From the NCBI GenBank assembly GCA_036012905.1, contig DASCQF010000105.1, forward strand, positions 1 to 64,000: 64,000 nucleotides of DNA. The letters are read 5' to 3'. A program made the translations under genes and the position numbers. Shown here in pieces: positions 7,786-16,616 of the stretch (position 1 is the stretch's first letter; the number at the start of each line of letters is the position of its first letter). The notes below the pieces were generated by a model that saw nothing but the letters and a program-made list of their open reading frames with translations, was not told the origin of the DNA and did no database searches. This stretch comes from NP936 sp002726085. Lineage in GTDB: Bacteria; Acidobacteriota; Vicinamibacteria; Vicinamibacterales; UBA8438.

Positions 7786-8772
7786 ATGGAACACATTCCC
7801 CTCGGGTGCACCGGTCTGAAAGTGTCCCGGCTCTGCTTGGGCATGATGACCTATGGGTCACCGAGCTGGCGATCCTGGGTGCGGACGGAGCAGGACGCGC
7901 AACCGATCGTGGCGCGGGCGCTCGAGCACGGCATCAATTTTTTCGACACTGCCGATATGTACTCGCTCGGGGTCAGCGAGGAGATCCTGGGACGTGCCAT
8001 CAAGAGCATGACGCGGCGCGACCAGGTGGTCGTCGCGACCAAGGCGTATTTTCCGATCGGTGACGGTCCCAACGATCGCGGACTCTCCAGGAAGCACCTC
8101 TTCGACGCGATCGACGGGTCGCTCCGCCGATTGGGCCTCGACCACGTCGACCTGTATCAGATTCACCGCTGCGACCCCGAGACACCGCTCGAGGAGACGG
8201 TGTCCGCGCTCGACGACATCGTGCGGGCCGGCAAGGCACGTTATCTTGGTGCGTCCAGCATGTTTGCCTGGCAGTTCGCAAAGTCCTTGTATACCGCTGA
8301 TCGCCATGGTTCGGCCCGGTTCGTCTCGATGCAGAACCACTACAACCTGGTCTACCGCGAGGAGGAGCGGGAGATGATCCCGCTGTGTCGTGCCGAGGGG
8401 GTCGGGGTCATCCCGTGGAGTCCGCTGGCGCGCGGCTTCCTGGCCGGGACGCGGAAGCCGGAGTCGGAGGAGTGGGGGACGACCGATCGGGCGAAGAGCG
8501 ACGATTTTGCTCACAAGCTCTACTACGCGGAGAGCGATTTCCAGATTGTCGAGCGGGTGAGGGCGCTGGCCGCCCGGCGCGACGTGACGCCCGCACAGAT
8601 CGCTCTGGCCTGGCTGGTCCGTCAGCCGGGTGTGACGGCGCCGATCGTCGGGGTGTCGCAGCTCGAGCAGCTCGACCAGCTGGTGGCTGCGCTCGATGTC
8701 GAGCTGGATGACGAGGAGTGCGCGTTTCTCGAAGAGCTCTACACCCCGCACAGGGTGCTGGGGCATTCCTAG
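7786..8772 (+). CDS. Aldo/keto reductase (YajO-like)
   Basis: NADPH-dependent TIM-barrel oxidoreductase. The catalytic tetrad is visible: Asp and Tyr in FFDTADMYS, Lys in VVVATKAYF, His in DLYQIHRCD. The NADPH-binding C-terminal part contains TAPIVGVSQLEQLDQLVAAL. At 328 residues it is full length. The substrate cannot be told; relatives act on small aldehydes or sugars. It sits alone, convergent with glnE, with repeat copy B upstream. Confidence 0.9.
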   Translation: MEHIPLGCTGLKVSRLCLGMMTYGSPSWRSWVRTEQDAQPIVARALEHGINFFDTADMYSLGVSEEILGRAIKSMTRRDQVVVATKAYFPIGDGPNDRGLSRKHLFDAIDGSLRRLGLDHVDLYQIHRCDPETPLEETVSALDDIVRAGKARYLGASSMFAWQFAKSLYTADRHGSARFVSMQNHYNLVYREEEREMIPLCRAEGVGVIPWSPLARGFLAGTRKPESEEWGTTDRAKSDDFAHKLYYAESDFQIVERVRALAARRDVTPAQIALAWLVRQPGVTAPIVGVSQLEQLDQLVAALDVELDDEECAFLEELYTPHRVLGHS

Positions 8773-8865
8773 CGCGGGAACGACCGCTCGAGTGCCCGCC
8801 GCGTCGCTTCGCCGGCATTGGGCTATGGGCTTTGAAACCAGAGCGCGCACGGGTTGCTTTTGTGG

Positions 8866-8885
8866 CGCAGGCCTTTAGGCCTGCG
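8866..8885. terminator. Palindrome between convergent genes, possible bidirectional terminator
   Basis: CGCAGGCCTTTAGGCCTGCG is a 9-bp perfect stem with a two-base centre, lying between the convergent aldo/keto reductase and glnE. There is no T-tract. Similar GTGGC-AGGCC hairpins occur at 118-139 and 60387-60408, so it may be a dispersed repeat that also terminates transcription. Confidence 0.45.
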
Positions 8886-8913
8886 AGGCCAGGCTGAAGC
8901 CGGTGCTCGTGCC

Positions 8914-11900
8914 TCAGCCGTTCCCTTCCCCTTCCAACCGCTCAATCCCCTTTTCGAAGATCCGCCGCACGTCCCCGGTGACCTCTGTGTAACGTTGCCG
9001 CAGTGCGTCCCCGGTCGGGGTCTGCAGCTCCATGCGAGCGCCGAGCACCCTTTGCCGCTCCGGGTCGGTCGATAGCACCGACGCGCCCGCGTCCGACTCG
9101 ATCCGAAGGTAGGTCTCGAGCGTACGGAGAAACAGGTGTGCGTCGCGCAGGCGTTCCGTCTCCTTGGTGTCGAGCACCGGGCTGGCGGGCGATGCGGCCA
9201 GCAGCCGCCGCGACCCGGCGACACGCCATGCCGGGTGGTTCGCGCCGTGGCGAATTTGCAGCAGCTGGAGGAGAAAGTCGATGTCGGCCAGACCGCCGCG
9301 ACCGACCTTCAGGTCGAATCGGTCTCCACGCTGCTCCTTCCCGAGCTCCGTTTCCATGCGTGACCGGATGTGTCGCGCGTATGCCGGCAGGCTGGGGTCC
9401 CAGTCGCCGTAGACGAAGTCGGTCACGAGGCGATTCATCTCTTCGGTCAGGGCCGGAGACCCGGTCAGCACGCGGCACCTGGTCCAGGCCAGCCGCTCCC
9501 AGCGCTCGGCGCGCTCGGCCAGATACTCCGCAAACTTGTCGAATGGCAAAGCGAGCGCACCCTTCTTCCCATCCGGTCTGAGACGGGTGTCGAGGTGGTA
9601 GATGATGCCCTCAGACGTCGGCGCTTCGAGGAAGCGGTAGAGCTTCTTGACCAGCGCTTCGCATCGGGTGAAGAGTGCGCTGTCGCCCCGCCCGCCCCGG
9701 TAGACCCTGTAAACAAAGACGAGGTCCAGGTCCGAATGCACCGTCAGCTCGCCCCCGCCCAGCTTGCCCAGCGCCGCAACCGCCCACTCGGTTTCCATGT
9801 CGGCAGCCTCGGTTTCCTGGCGCAGCCAGGTCATGATCCGTCCGACACAGGTGTCGGCCAGAGCCGAGAGCTTTTCCTGCAGCGTTGCCAGGTCACCGCC
9901 GGCCAGCCATTCCACCAGGACCTTGGCCTCTTCGATTTGACGCAGCCGACGAACCCGGTCGGCTCTGGCGGCGGGGTCGCCCGTGCCAAGCTGGTCCAGC
10001 ACCCGCTCCCAGGCGGTCCGGTGCGTCTCGGTGTCGAGCGGCGCGGCCACAAGAGAGTCGAGGAGCTCGGGGTATTTGGACAGGCGGTCGGCAAGCAGGT
10101 CGCCGGTGTCGAGGAGCGTGACCATCTGCGTGCGCAGCATCGGTGTCTCGAGCAAGGTGCGATACAGCGAACCGGGAGCGCCGGAGCAGGTGACGATCCG
10201 TTCCAGCCGGTTCAACACCCTGGATGGCTCGGCCGCCGCGGCGACCCGGGCCAGCATCTCGGCCAGGAGGTTGGCCAACAGATTCCGTGACGTCGAACGA
10301 GCCTGGACCAGCGAGGGGACCTGGTCCAGTGTTCGGACCAGATGCAGGATGTCCGACGCGTCCGTGAAGCCGTACGCGGTGATCAGCTCGATGGCTTCGG
10401 AGTCGGACAACTCTCCGCCGAGCAGTCGGAAGAGCCGGCGGCCGTCGTCCACTTCGTCTCCGGGTGGGGCGAGCAGGTCGGCATAGACCGTGTGCACCCG
10501 GTCGCGGTGCGCGGCCAGTGTCGACTCCAGCGCGGCGCTCGAGTCGAACCCCATGCGGCGCGCGCTCACATCGAGTACGTCTGGCGACTCATCCAGCGTG
10601 TGGGTCTGACTCTGGTGCACGATTTGGAGACGATGCTCGACCATGCGCAGGAACCGGTAGGCGCGGTCCAAGTCGTCATGCACCGTGGTCTCGATGATGC
10701 CTTTGTCCCGGAGCGCGGCTAACGCTGTGAGGGTGGTGGGAGACCGCACCGACTCGTGCTCGGCACCGTAGGTGACCTGGAGCACCTGCGTGAACAGCTC
10801 GATTTCCCGGATGCCGCCGCGCCCGACCTTGACGTTCCGGTCGCTGTCGCTTGCCTGCTCGGCGCGCCGTTTGTAGCGGGCGATCTCCTCGAGCGCCGCG
10901 TGGTCGAGATACTTGCGATAGACGAAGGGCTGAACGACGTCGAGGAACGACTGCCCGAGCTGGGCGTCTCCTGCGACTGGGCGCGCTTTGATCAACGCGA
11001 AGCGCTCGAATGTCTCGCCCATGGTTTCATAGTAGTGCTCGTACTGCTTCAACCCGCTGGCGACGTCGCCGTGTCGTCCCATCGGGCGCAGACGCAGGTC
11101 GACCCGATACAGATAGCTCTCTTCTGTGTGGTCGCCAAGCGCCTTTGTCAGCCGACGCGCCAGCCTGTGGAAGAACTCGTGGTCAGCAGGTGCTTTCGGG
11201 TCGGCCGGGTCGTAGACATACATCAGGTCGATGTCGGAGCTGTAGTTCAGTTCCATGCCTCCCAGCTTGCCCATGCCGATCACGGCAAATCGGCCAGGGA
11301 CGGCGTCCCGTCCGGTTGTCGCGCGAAGGTCGTCGCTCAGCAACCGCAGAACCGCGTGGACCACGACATCGGCAAGTGTTGACAGCTGCCGGGTCGCATC
11401 GGTCAGGTCGGTGACTCCGAGGAGGTCCCGTGCGGCGACTCCGAGATACTCCCGCCGTCTGAACCGTTTCACTCCGTCGAGCCTGGTGCCCGTGTCGGCG
11501 CCGGTTGCAAGGAGCGTGTCGAGCTCGGTGTGGTAGTCGATGTGGTCGGGCGGCGTGCGTTTGAGTGCGAGCTGGAGCCAGTGGAAGTACTCGGGACTGC
11601 GGATCAGAATCTCGCCGAGCGACGGCGACGCGCCGAGCAGTTGCGTCAAGATCTGCGTCGCCCGCGGGTCGTCCCGGAGATATCCGAGAAAGGAGCGTGG
11701 CGGCGTGCGTGTGGCCAGATACCGTGTGAAACCCACGAGCGCGCCGTTCGGATCGGCCGACGCGCACAAGGCGTCGAGCAGCGTGTCGGCCATCGCCCCG
11801 AGCGCCTGCCGTGTCGACAGGTCGGCGGCCATCGTCTGCAGGTGCTCGTCGGCGGCCACCGGGTCTTGGAAGCCGCGGGACGCGAGATAGGTCCGCGCGG

Positions 11901-11970
11901 CGTCGTCGGTGAGATCCGCGGACAGAAACAGATCCCGGGCGGTGACGGTTTGCGAGGATGGGGACGTCAT
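8914..11970 (-). CDS. glnE: Glutamine synthetase adenylyltransferase/adenylyl-removing enzyme
   Basis: Adds and removes AMP at the regulatory tyrosine of GlnA in response to glutamine and PII state. At 1018 residues it is the usual size and holds two nucleotidyltransferase halves: KLGGMELNYSSDIDLMYVYD near residue 235 (deadenylylation half) and KLGGGELTVHSDLDLVFVY near residue 740 (adenylylation half). The first active site reads SSDID instead of the common GSDID/GSDLD. It is the last gene of the nitrogen block, 168 nt downstream of glnA, separated by a repeat and a strong hairpin that could lower its expression relative to glnA. Confidence 0.96.
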   Translation of the reverse strand: MTSPSSQTVTARDLFLSADLTDDAARTYLASRGFQDPVAADEHLQTMAADLSTRQALGAMADTLLDALCASADPNGALVGFTRYLATRTPPRSFLGYLRDDPRATQILTQLLGASPSLGEILIRSPEYFHWLQLALKRTPPDHIDYHTELDTLLATGADTGTRLDGVKRFRRREYLGVAARDLLGVTDLTDATRQLSTLADVVVHAVLRLLSDDLRATTGRDAVPGRFAVIGMGKLGGMELNYSSDIDLMYVYDPADPKAPADHEFFHRLARRLTKALGDHTEESYLYRVDLRLRPMGRHGDVASGLKQYEHYYETMGETFERFALIKARPVAGDAQLGQSFLDVVQPFVYRKYLDHAALEEIARYKRRAEQASDSDRNVKVGRGGIREIELFTQVLQVTYGAEHESVRSPTTLTALAALRDKGIIETTVHDDLDRAYRFLRMVEHRLQIVHQSQTHTLDESPDVLDVSARRMGFDSSAALESTLAAHRDRVHTVYADLLAPPGDEVDDGRRLFRLLGGELSDSEAIELITAYGFTDASDILHLVRTLDQVPSLVQARSTSRNLLANLLAEMLARVAAAAEPSRVLNRLERIVTCSGAPGSLYRTLLETPMLRTQMVTLLDTGDLLADRLSKYPELLDSLVAAPLDTETHRTAWERVLDQLGTGDPAARADRVRRLRQIEEAKVLVEWLAGGDLATLQEKLSALADTCVGRIMTWLRQETEAADMETEWAVAALGKLGGGELTVHSDLDLVFVYRVYRGGRGDSALFTRCEALVKKLYRFLEAPTSEGIIYHLDTRLRPDGKKGALALPFDKFAEYLAERAERWERLAWTRCRVLTGSPALTEEMNRLVTDFVYGDWDPSLPAYARHIRSRMETELGKEQRGDRFDLKVGRGGLADIDFLLQLLQIRHGANHPAWRVAGSRRLLAASPASPVLDTKETERLRDAHLFLRTLETYLRIESDAGASVLSTDPERQRVLGARMELQTPTGDALRQRYTEVTGDVRRIFEKGIERLEGEGNG

Positions 11971-11999
11971 CGACCGCTGTCCGGGGCGAGTTGAAGAAC

Positions 12000-12044
12000 G
12001 CGACGATCATCGGCCAGGACGGTTGTCGGACCGATGATCGTCGC
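12000..12044 (-). terminator. Strong hairpin between glnA and glnE
   Basis: GCGACGATCATCGG (12000-12013) and CCGATGATCGTCGC (12031-12044) form a perfect 14-bp stem with a 17-nt loop. On the minus strand it ends 29 nt before the glnE start and is followed by CGTTCTTC, a weak T-run. It is probably a leaky terminator or mRNA-processing/stability barrier between glnA and glnE. Confidence 0.6.
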
Positions 12045-12072
12045 TTGGTGACGCGATCGACCGAGTCAGATG

Positions 12073-12127
12073 ACGGCGAAGCCCTCAGGCTTCCTTCTGT
12101 CTCCTGTCTCCTGTCTCCTGCCTCCTT
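12073..12127 (-). repeat. Dispersed heptamer array plus hairpin, copy C
   Basis: Inverted copy: hairpin part GAAGCC-CTCA-GGCTTC (12078-12093) followed by heptamers CTCCTGT, CTCCTGT, CTCCTGC (reverse complements of ACAGGAG-type units). It lies just downstream of glnA on the minus strand, so it reads heptamers first and hairpin second, like the other copies. Confidence 0.9.
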
Positions 12128-12138
12128 GGAGCATGACC

Positions 12139-13551
12139 TTATATGTCGAAATACATCGCAAACTCCCACGGGTGCGGCCGCAGGCGGACCGCGTCGACTT
12201 CACCGCGCTTGTAGTCGATCCACGTGTCCACCAGATCCTTCGTGAACACATCGCCCTTCAGCAGGAAGTCGTGGTCTTTCGCCAGCGCGTCGAGCGACTC
12301 CTCGAGGCTGCCAGGGGTGCTCTCGATCTTGGCCATCTCCTCGGCCGGCAGATCGTAGAGGTCCTTGTCGAGCGGTCCCGGCGGGGTGATCTTGTTCTGG
12401 ATGCCGTCGAGTCCAGCCATGAGCATCGCGCTGAACGCCAGATAACCGTTACAGGTCGGATCCGGAAACCGGACCTCCACTCGCTTCGCCTTCTCGCTTC
12501 CCGAGTAGACCGGAATCCGCACCGCGGCGCTCCGGTTCCGCGACGAGTAGATCAGGTTGATCGGCGCCTCGTAACCCGGCACCAGACGGCGATAGGAGTT
12601 GGTGGTCGGGTTGCAGAACGCCAGCAGGGCCGCGGCGTGCTTCAGGACGCCGCCAATGTAGTAGAGCGCGGTCTTGCTCAGCCCCGCGTAGGTGCCGGCT
12701 TCGAAGAACGTGTTCGTCCCGCCCTTCCAGAGACTCTGGTGGACGTGCATGCCGGAACCGTTGTCCTGAAAGATCGGCTTGGGCATCAGCGTCACCGATT
12801 TGCCGTGCCGCCGCGCCACGTTCTTGACGATGTACTTGTACTTCAGAAGCTTGTCGCCCATGCTCACGAGCGAGTCGAAGCGCATGTCGATCTCGGTCTG
12901 ACCGGCGGTGCCGACCTCGTGGTGGTGCACCTCGATCGCCACCCCGACCTTCTCGAGCTCGAGCATCATCTCGGTGCGGAGATCCTGGTGGCTGTCCATC
13001 GGCGGGACCGGGAAGTAGCCTTCCTTGTATCGCACCTTGTAGCCGAGGTTGGGCTCTTCTTCGCGCCCGCTGTTCCAGAACCCCTCCTTCGAGTCGACAT
13101 GGTAGAAGCCATGGTCATAGCCCTGGCTGAAGCGCACGTCGTCAAAAATGAAGAACTCCGGCTCCGGTCCGAAATACGCCGTGTCCGCGATCCCGGTGCT
13201 TTTCAGATACGCCTCGGCCTTTTGGGCGACGTAGCGGGGGTCGCGGGAATAGGACTCGCCGGTGATCGGGTCCTTGACGTTGCAGATGATGTTCAAGGTC
13301 GGGTGCTCCGTGAACGGATCCTCGAACGCGGTCGACGCATCCGGGAACAGCAGCATGTCGCTTTCCTGAATCTGCTTGAATCCGCGGATGCTCGAGCCGT
13401 CGAACCCGGCCCCTTCCTCGAAGACGTCCACCTCGAACTCCTTGGCGGAAATGGTGAAGTGCTGCCAGAGACCCGGTAGATCGATGAAACGCAGGTCGAT
13501 TGCCGGAATGCCCTTGTCCTTGATCAGGGCCATTACATCGTTCGGTGTCAT
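12139..13551 (-). CDS. glnA: Glutamine synthetase type I
   Basis: Dodecameric ATP-dependent enzyme making glutamine from glutamate and ammonium. 470 residues as for GS-I-beta. Visible: GAGFDGSSIRGF, the metal/substrate motif PEPEFFIFDD, HHHEVGTAGQTEID, KPIFQDNGSGMHVHQSLW, NRSAAVRIP and the adenylylation loop DKDLYDLP, whose Tyr is the GlnE target. The ATG at 13551 has GGAGG upstream. It lies 45 nt after glnB. Together with glnB, glnD and glnE the complete covalent-modification cascade is encoded contiguously. Confidence 0.98.
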   Translation of the reverse strand: MTPNDVMALIKDKGIPAIDLRFIDLPGLWQHFTISAKEFEVDVFEEGAGFDGSSIRGFKQIQESDMLLFPDASTAFEDPFTEHPTLNIICNVKDPITGESYSRDPRYVAQKAEAYLKSTGIADTAYFGPEPEFFIFDDVRFSQGYDHGFYHVDSKEGFWNSGREEEPNLGYKVRYKEGYFPVPPMDSHQDLRTEMMLELEKVGVAIEVHHHEVGTAGQTEIDMRFDSLVSMGDKLLKYKYIVKNVARRHGKSVTLMPKPIFQDNGSGMHVHQSLWKGGTNTFFEAGTYAGLSKTALYYIGGVLKHAAALLAFCNPTTNSYRRLVPGYEAPINLIYSSRNRSAAVRIPVYSGSEKAKRVEVRFPDPTCNGYLAFSAMLMAGLDGIQNKITPPGPLDKDLYDLPAEEMAKIESTPGSLEESLDALAKDHDFLLKGDVFTKDLVDTWIDYKRGEVDAVRLRPHPWEFAMYFDI

Positions 13552-13596
13552 CCGTGTTCCTCCCTATCCCAATGGTGGTTGTCTAGCAGAAAGTCA

Positions 13597-13929
13597 TCAC
13601 ACGACGTCTCGTTCACCCGTGCGAATCTTGCGGCTGTCCTCGACCGGAATCACGAAGACTCGCCCATCGCCGATCTCGCCGGTCCTGGCGGCCGACATGA
13701 TCGCGTCGATCACGTCCTCCACCATGTCATCCGGCACGACCACTTCGATCTTGATCTTGGGCAGCAGGCTCACTTCGTACTCGCGTCCGCGATAGACGGC
13801 GGAGTGTCCCCGTTGCCGTCCGTGACCACGCACCTCGGTCACGGTCATACCGGCCACGCTGCACGCGGCCAGCGCATCCTTGATCTCATCGACCTTGTTG
13901 GGTCGCACGATCGCCTTAACGAGCTTCAT
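13597..13929 (-). CDS. glnB: Nitrogen regulatory PII protein
   Basis: Trimeric signal protein binding ATP/ADP and 2-oxoglutarate; its T-loop Tyr is uridylylated by GlnD. 110 residues from the ATG at 13929 (MKLVKAIVRPNKVDEIKDAL). The T-loop region is GHGRQRGHSAVYRGREYEV, so the uridylylation Tyr (YRGREY) is kept, while the usual RGAEY reads RGREY. The C-terminal GEIGDGRVFV motif is intact. It overlaps the end of glnD by 14 nt and precedes glnA, the classical glnB-glnA order. It differs clearly from the second PII (20152-20490). Confidence 0.95.
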   Translation of the reverse strand: MKLVKAIVRPNKVDEIKDALAACSVAGMTVTEVRGHGRQRGHSAVYRGREYEVSLLPKIKIEVVVPDDMVEDVIDAIMSAARTGEIGDGRVFVIPVEDSRKIRTGERDVV

Positions 13930-16507
13930 CCGCCACACCCAGTGCCGCCTCGAGACCGGTCCGCAGGTCTTGCTCCACGTCTGGCGCGAGCTTGGCGCCA
14001 TCGCGGGTCAGGTGGAACACGTCAATTGCCCGGTCGCCCTCGGTCGAGATCAGCACGAGATCGATATCGCAGCCGTGTTCGGAAATGACACGGCTGACGT
14101 TGTAGAGCAGGCCCCATCGGTTGGCGCCGCCGATTTCGAGCACCGTGTAGCGATCCGAATAGTGGTGGTCGAAGTGCACCATGCTACGGAGGCGAATCGT
14201 GCGCCGCCGCGCCCGGGTCGCCGCCTCCCGGCCCTTGAGCATCGCCGCCAGATCGGCGTTGCCGGTGACCCCGTCCTGCAACAACCTCGTTACCTCTGAC
14301 TGACCCGACTCGTTGAGCGCCAGAAACCGATCGGCGTCGACGAAGCGGAACAGGTCGAGCACGACCTTCTGGCGATTGCTCATCGCCTGTCCGCGCAGGA
14401 TGTCCATGCCGAAGTAAGAGAGGACGCCGCAGACATTTGAGAAAATGCGTGGCCGATCCTTGGTGACGACGCTCAGTTCCCAGACGTCATCGTGCTGGTC
14501 GAGGGTCAGACGCACCTCGTCCGGCTCCAGGTCTCGTGACAGGCGGATATGGTCGTACACCGTCAGCGGGTCGACGAGCCGCAGATAACGCTGGGGCAGC
14601 CCCTCGAGGAAGTCGGTCACCTGGTGTTCCGAGATCTCCGGCGGCCGGTGAGCCTGGAGCCCGGAGATGCTCGACTGCCCAGTCGCGATTACCTCGTCGC
14701 CATAGCCCAGCGTGATGTGGTTGTAGGTGTCGACGTAGAGTCGCCACAGCAGTTCCTCCTTCCACGGCGTGAGGGTCTCCGGGCTCACCGCCTGGATGTC
14801 GACGAGTGTGAGCAGACACAGCATCTTGAGCCTGTCCTCGGTGCCGACCAGCCGGGCGAATTGTTGGGCGACCTCCGGGTCTTCGCTGTCCCGACGAAAC
14901 GCCGCGACCGACATCTGGAGATGATGCCGGATCAGGAACTCGACAGTGCGGATGTCCTCGGGTGGCACGCGGAGTCGTCGAAGCGGCCCCCCCACCATCC
15001 GAACGCTTTCCTCGGCGTGGTTCTTGTCCGTCCATTTGCCGGTATCGTGAAACAGCAGCGCCAAGACGATCAGCTCCGGCTGTCGCAGCTCGGCGAAGAT
15101 ACTCGCGAATCGCCCTCGCTCGGTCGAGTTCGGGTCGGCGAGGGCCGAGAGATTCCGAATGGTCAACAGTGTGTGCTCATCGACCGTGTACTTGTGGTAG
15201 AAATCCCGAATGACGCGACAGTAGACCTTGCGGAACTCCGGAAACATGCGCCCTAGCAGGCCGTTCTCGTGCATCTCGGACAGCCGATCGTAGAGCCCGG
15301 GGGTCGGCTTGAGCAGGCGCAGGAACTGGTCGCGCTCGGCCGTGGTCGGAAAGAATTCCTCCGACGTGTAGCGGTCGCCATGCCGTTCCACGAACGCCAG
15401 CGTCTCGGGCGACACCGGGCAGCACTCGTCGATTGCCGCCTGAAACGCGCGCACCCAGGTGTGAGGCTGGAGCGATGCCCGCACCATGTCGATGATGCTG
15501 ATCCCGTCGCGGTCACGCCGTAGATTGTCACTGACTGGCTTCGTCGGTTCGGGTGACGACGGCGGATGCGCCTCTTTGATGGCGTTGGCCAGGACCCGCG
15601 CGATGATCCGCGCGTGATGGAAGTAGACGCTCATCAACGCCTCGACCTGACTCTGCGCCTGGGTGCCAGGTGACCCGAACCGTTCGGCAACCGCCTCCTG
15701 ATGCTCGTGATTCAGGGCGTTCAGATTGCGTCCGTTCTCCAGATGCAGGAGCGACCGGATCCGAAGAAAGAACTCCTCCGCTTCGTCGATCGCCTCGTCG
15801 AGTCGGCCGGACGAGGTTGGCACGGTGCGGGCGGCGCCTGGTTGGCTGAGGGCCACGAGCGCGCGGATCGCCGCCACGTCGCGTAGCGCCCCGGGCGCCT
15901 CCTTCACGTCCGGTTCGAGCTGGTAGATTGTGGTATTGAACTGCGAATGGCGGTCGGCGACCAGGCCGCACAACGCCTCGATGGTCGGTTGGCGCCAAAC
16001 GGATGCGGGACCGTGGACGAGTGTGTTGAATCGTTCAAAGACCCCGGCATCGCCCGTCAGAAAGCGGGCGTCGAGCACCGCGACGAGAAACTCCGGATTG
16101 TCTGTCTCCGGCGTCTCGAGCTCGCCCACGTGCCGCACCTGGTGACCGACATCGAGACCGAGGTCCCAGAGGGGGTGCAGCTGCGCCTTGACGAACCGCT
16201 CTTCGGCGGCGGCGATTGGACCGCCGAAAAGAATCAGTAGGTCGATGTCGGAGTGGAGACACAGGTGGCGCCGACCGTAGCCCCCGATTGCGACCAGCGC
16301 GACCGGTGTGTCGGTTTGGGCAGCGGCCTCCTCGTGGATCCGCACAAGCAGGCCGTCGATGAGGGTGGAGTAGGCCTCGGCAGCCTGCACGCCACCCCGT
16401 GCCAAACGGATCTCGGCGCGGTAGGCGTCGCGCGCCGCGCGCAGGGTCTCGGCGAGTGAGCGCTCGCCGGCCGGCACAGCGTCGACGGTGGCGTGCTCGG
16501 TCGTCAT
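13916..16507 (-). CDS. glnD: [Protein-PII] uridylyltransferase/uridylyl-removing enzyme
   Basis: Bifunctional glutamine sensor that uridylylates PII under nitrogen limitation and reverses this in excess. 863 residues: N-terminal nucleotidyltransferase (GGYGRRHLCLHSDIDLLILF, residues about 72-95), a central helical domain, an HD phosphohydrolase domain (VDEHTLLTIRNL, then LALLFHDTGKW), and two C-terminal ACT domains (DVWELSVVTKDRPRIFSNV and TVLEIGGANRWGLLYNVSRV). All catalytic signatures are present. It overlaps glnB by 14 nt. Confidence 0.96.
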   Translation of the reverse strand: MTTEHATVDAVPAGERSLAETLRAARDAYRAEIRLARGGVQAAEAYSTLIDGLLVRIHEEAAAQTDTPVALVAIGGYGRRHLCLHSDIDLLILFGGPIAAAEERFVKAQLHPLWDLGLDVGHQVRHVGELETPETDNPEFLVAVLDARFLTGDAGVFERFNTLVHGPASVWRQPTIEALCGLVADRHSQFNTTIYQLEPDVKEAPGALRDVAAIRALVALSQPGAARTVPTSSGRLDEAIDEAEEFFLRIRSLLHLENGRNLNALNHEHQEAVAERFGSPGTQAQSQVEALMSVYFHHARIIARVLANAIKEAHPPSSPEPTKPVSDNLRRDRDGISIIDMVRASLQPHTWVRAFQAAIDECCPVSPETLAFVERHGDRYTSEEFFPTTAERDQFLRLLKPTPGLYDRLSEMHENGLLGRMFPEFRKVYCRVIRDFYHKYTVDEHTLLTIRNLSALADPNSTERGRFASIFAELRQPELIVLALLFHDTGKWTDKNHAEESVRMVGGPLRRLRVPPEDIRTVEFLIRHHLQMSVAAFRRDSEDPEVAQQFARLVGTEDRLKMLCLLTLVDIQAVSPETLTPWKEELLWRLYVDTYNHITLGYGDEVIATGQSSISGLQAHRPPEISEHQVTDFLEGLPQRYLRLVDPLTVYDHIRLSRDLEPDEVRLTLDQHDDVWELSVVTKDRPRIFSNVCGVLSYFGMDILRGQAMSNRQKVVLDLFRFVDADRFLALNESGQSEVTRLLQDGVTGNADLAAMLKGREAATRARRRTIRLRSMVHFDHHYSDRYTVLEIGGANRWGLLYNVSRVISEHGCDIDLVLISTEGDRAIDVFHLTRDGAKLAPDVEQDLRTGLEAALGVADEAR

Positions 16508-16580
16508 CGATGTGGGAAAGCTCCACCTACGCCCGGCACGGCCCGGCGCGGGCTGGGCAACTGACTTGGTATCGTCCTCG

Positions 16581-16616
16581 TTCAGTACCTGATGTTGGTT
16601 CAGTACCCGATGTTGA
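16581..16616 (-). repeat. 18-bp tandem duplication at the end of the TorF-like gene
   Basis: TTCAGTACCTGATGTTGG (16581-16598) is followed directly by TTCAGTACCCGATGTTGA (16599-16616). The second copy encodes the last residues NIGY and stop of the porin gene; the first repeats that stop-containing segment immediately downstream. Confidence 0.75.
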
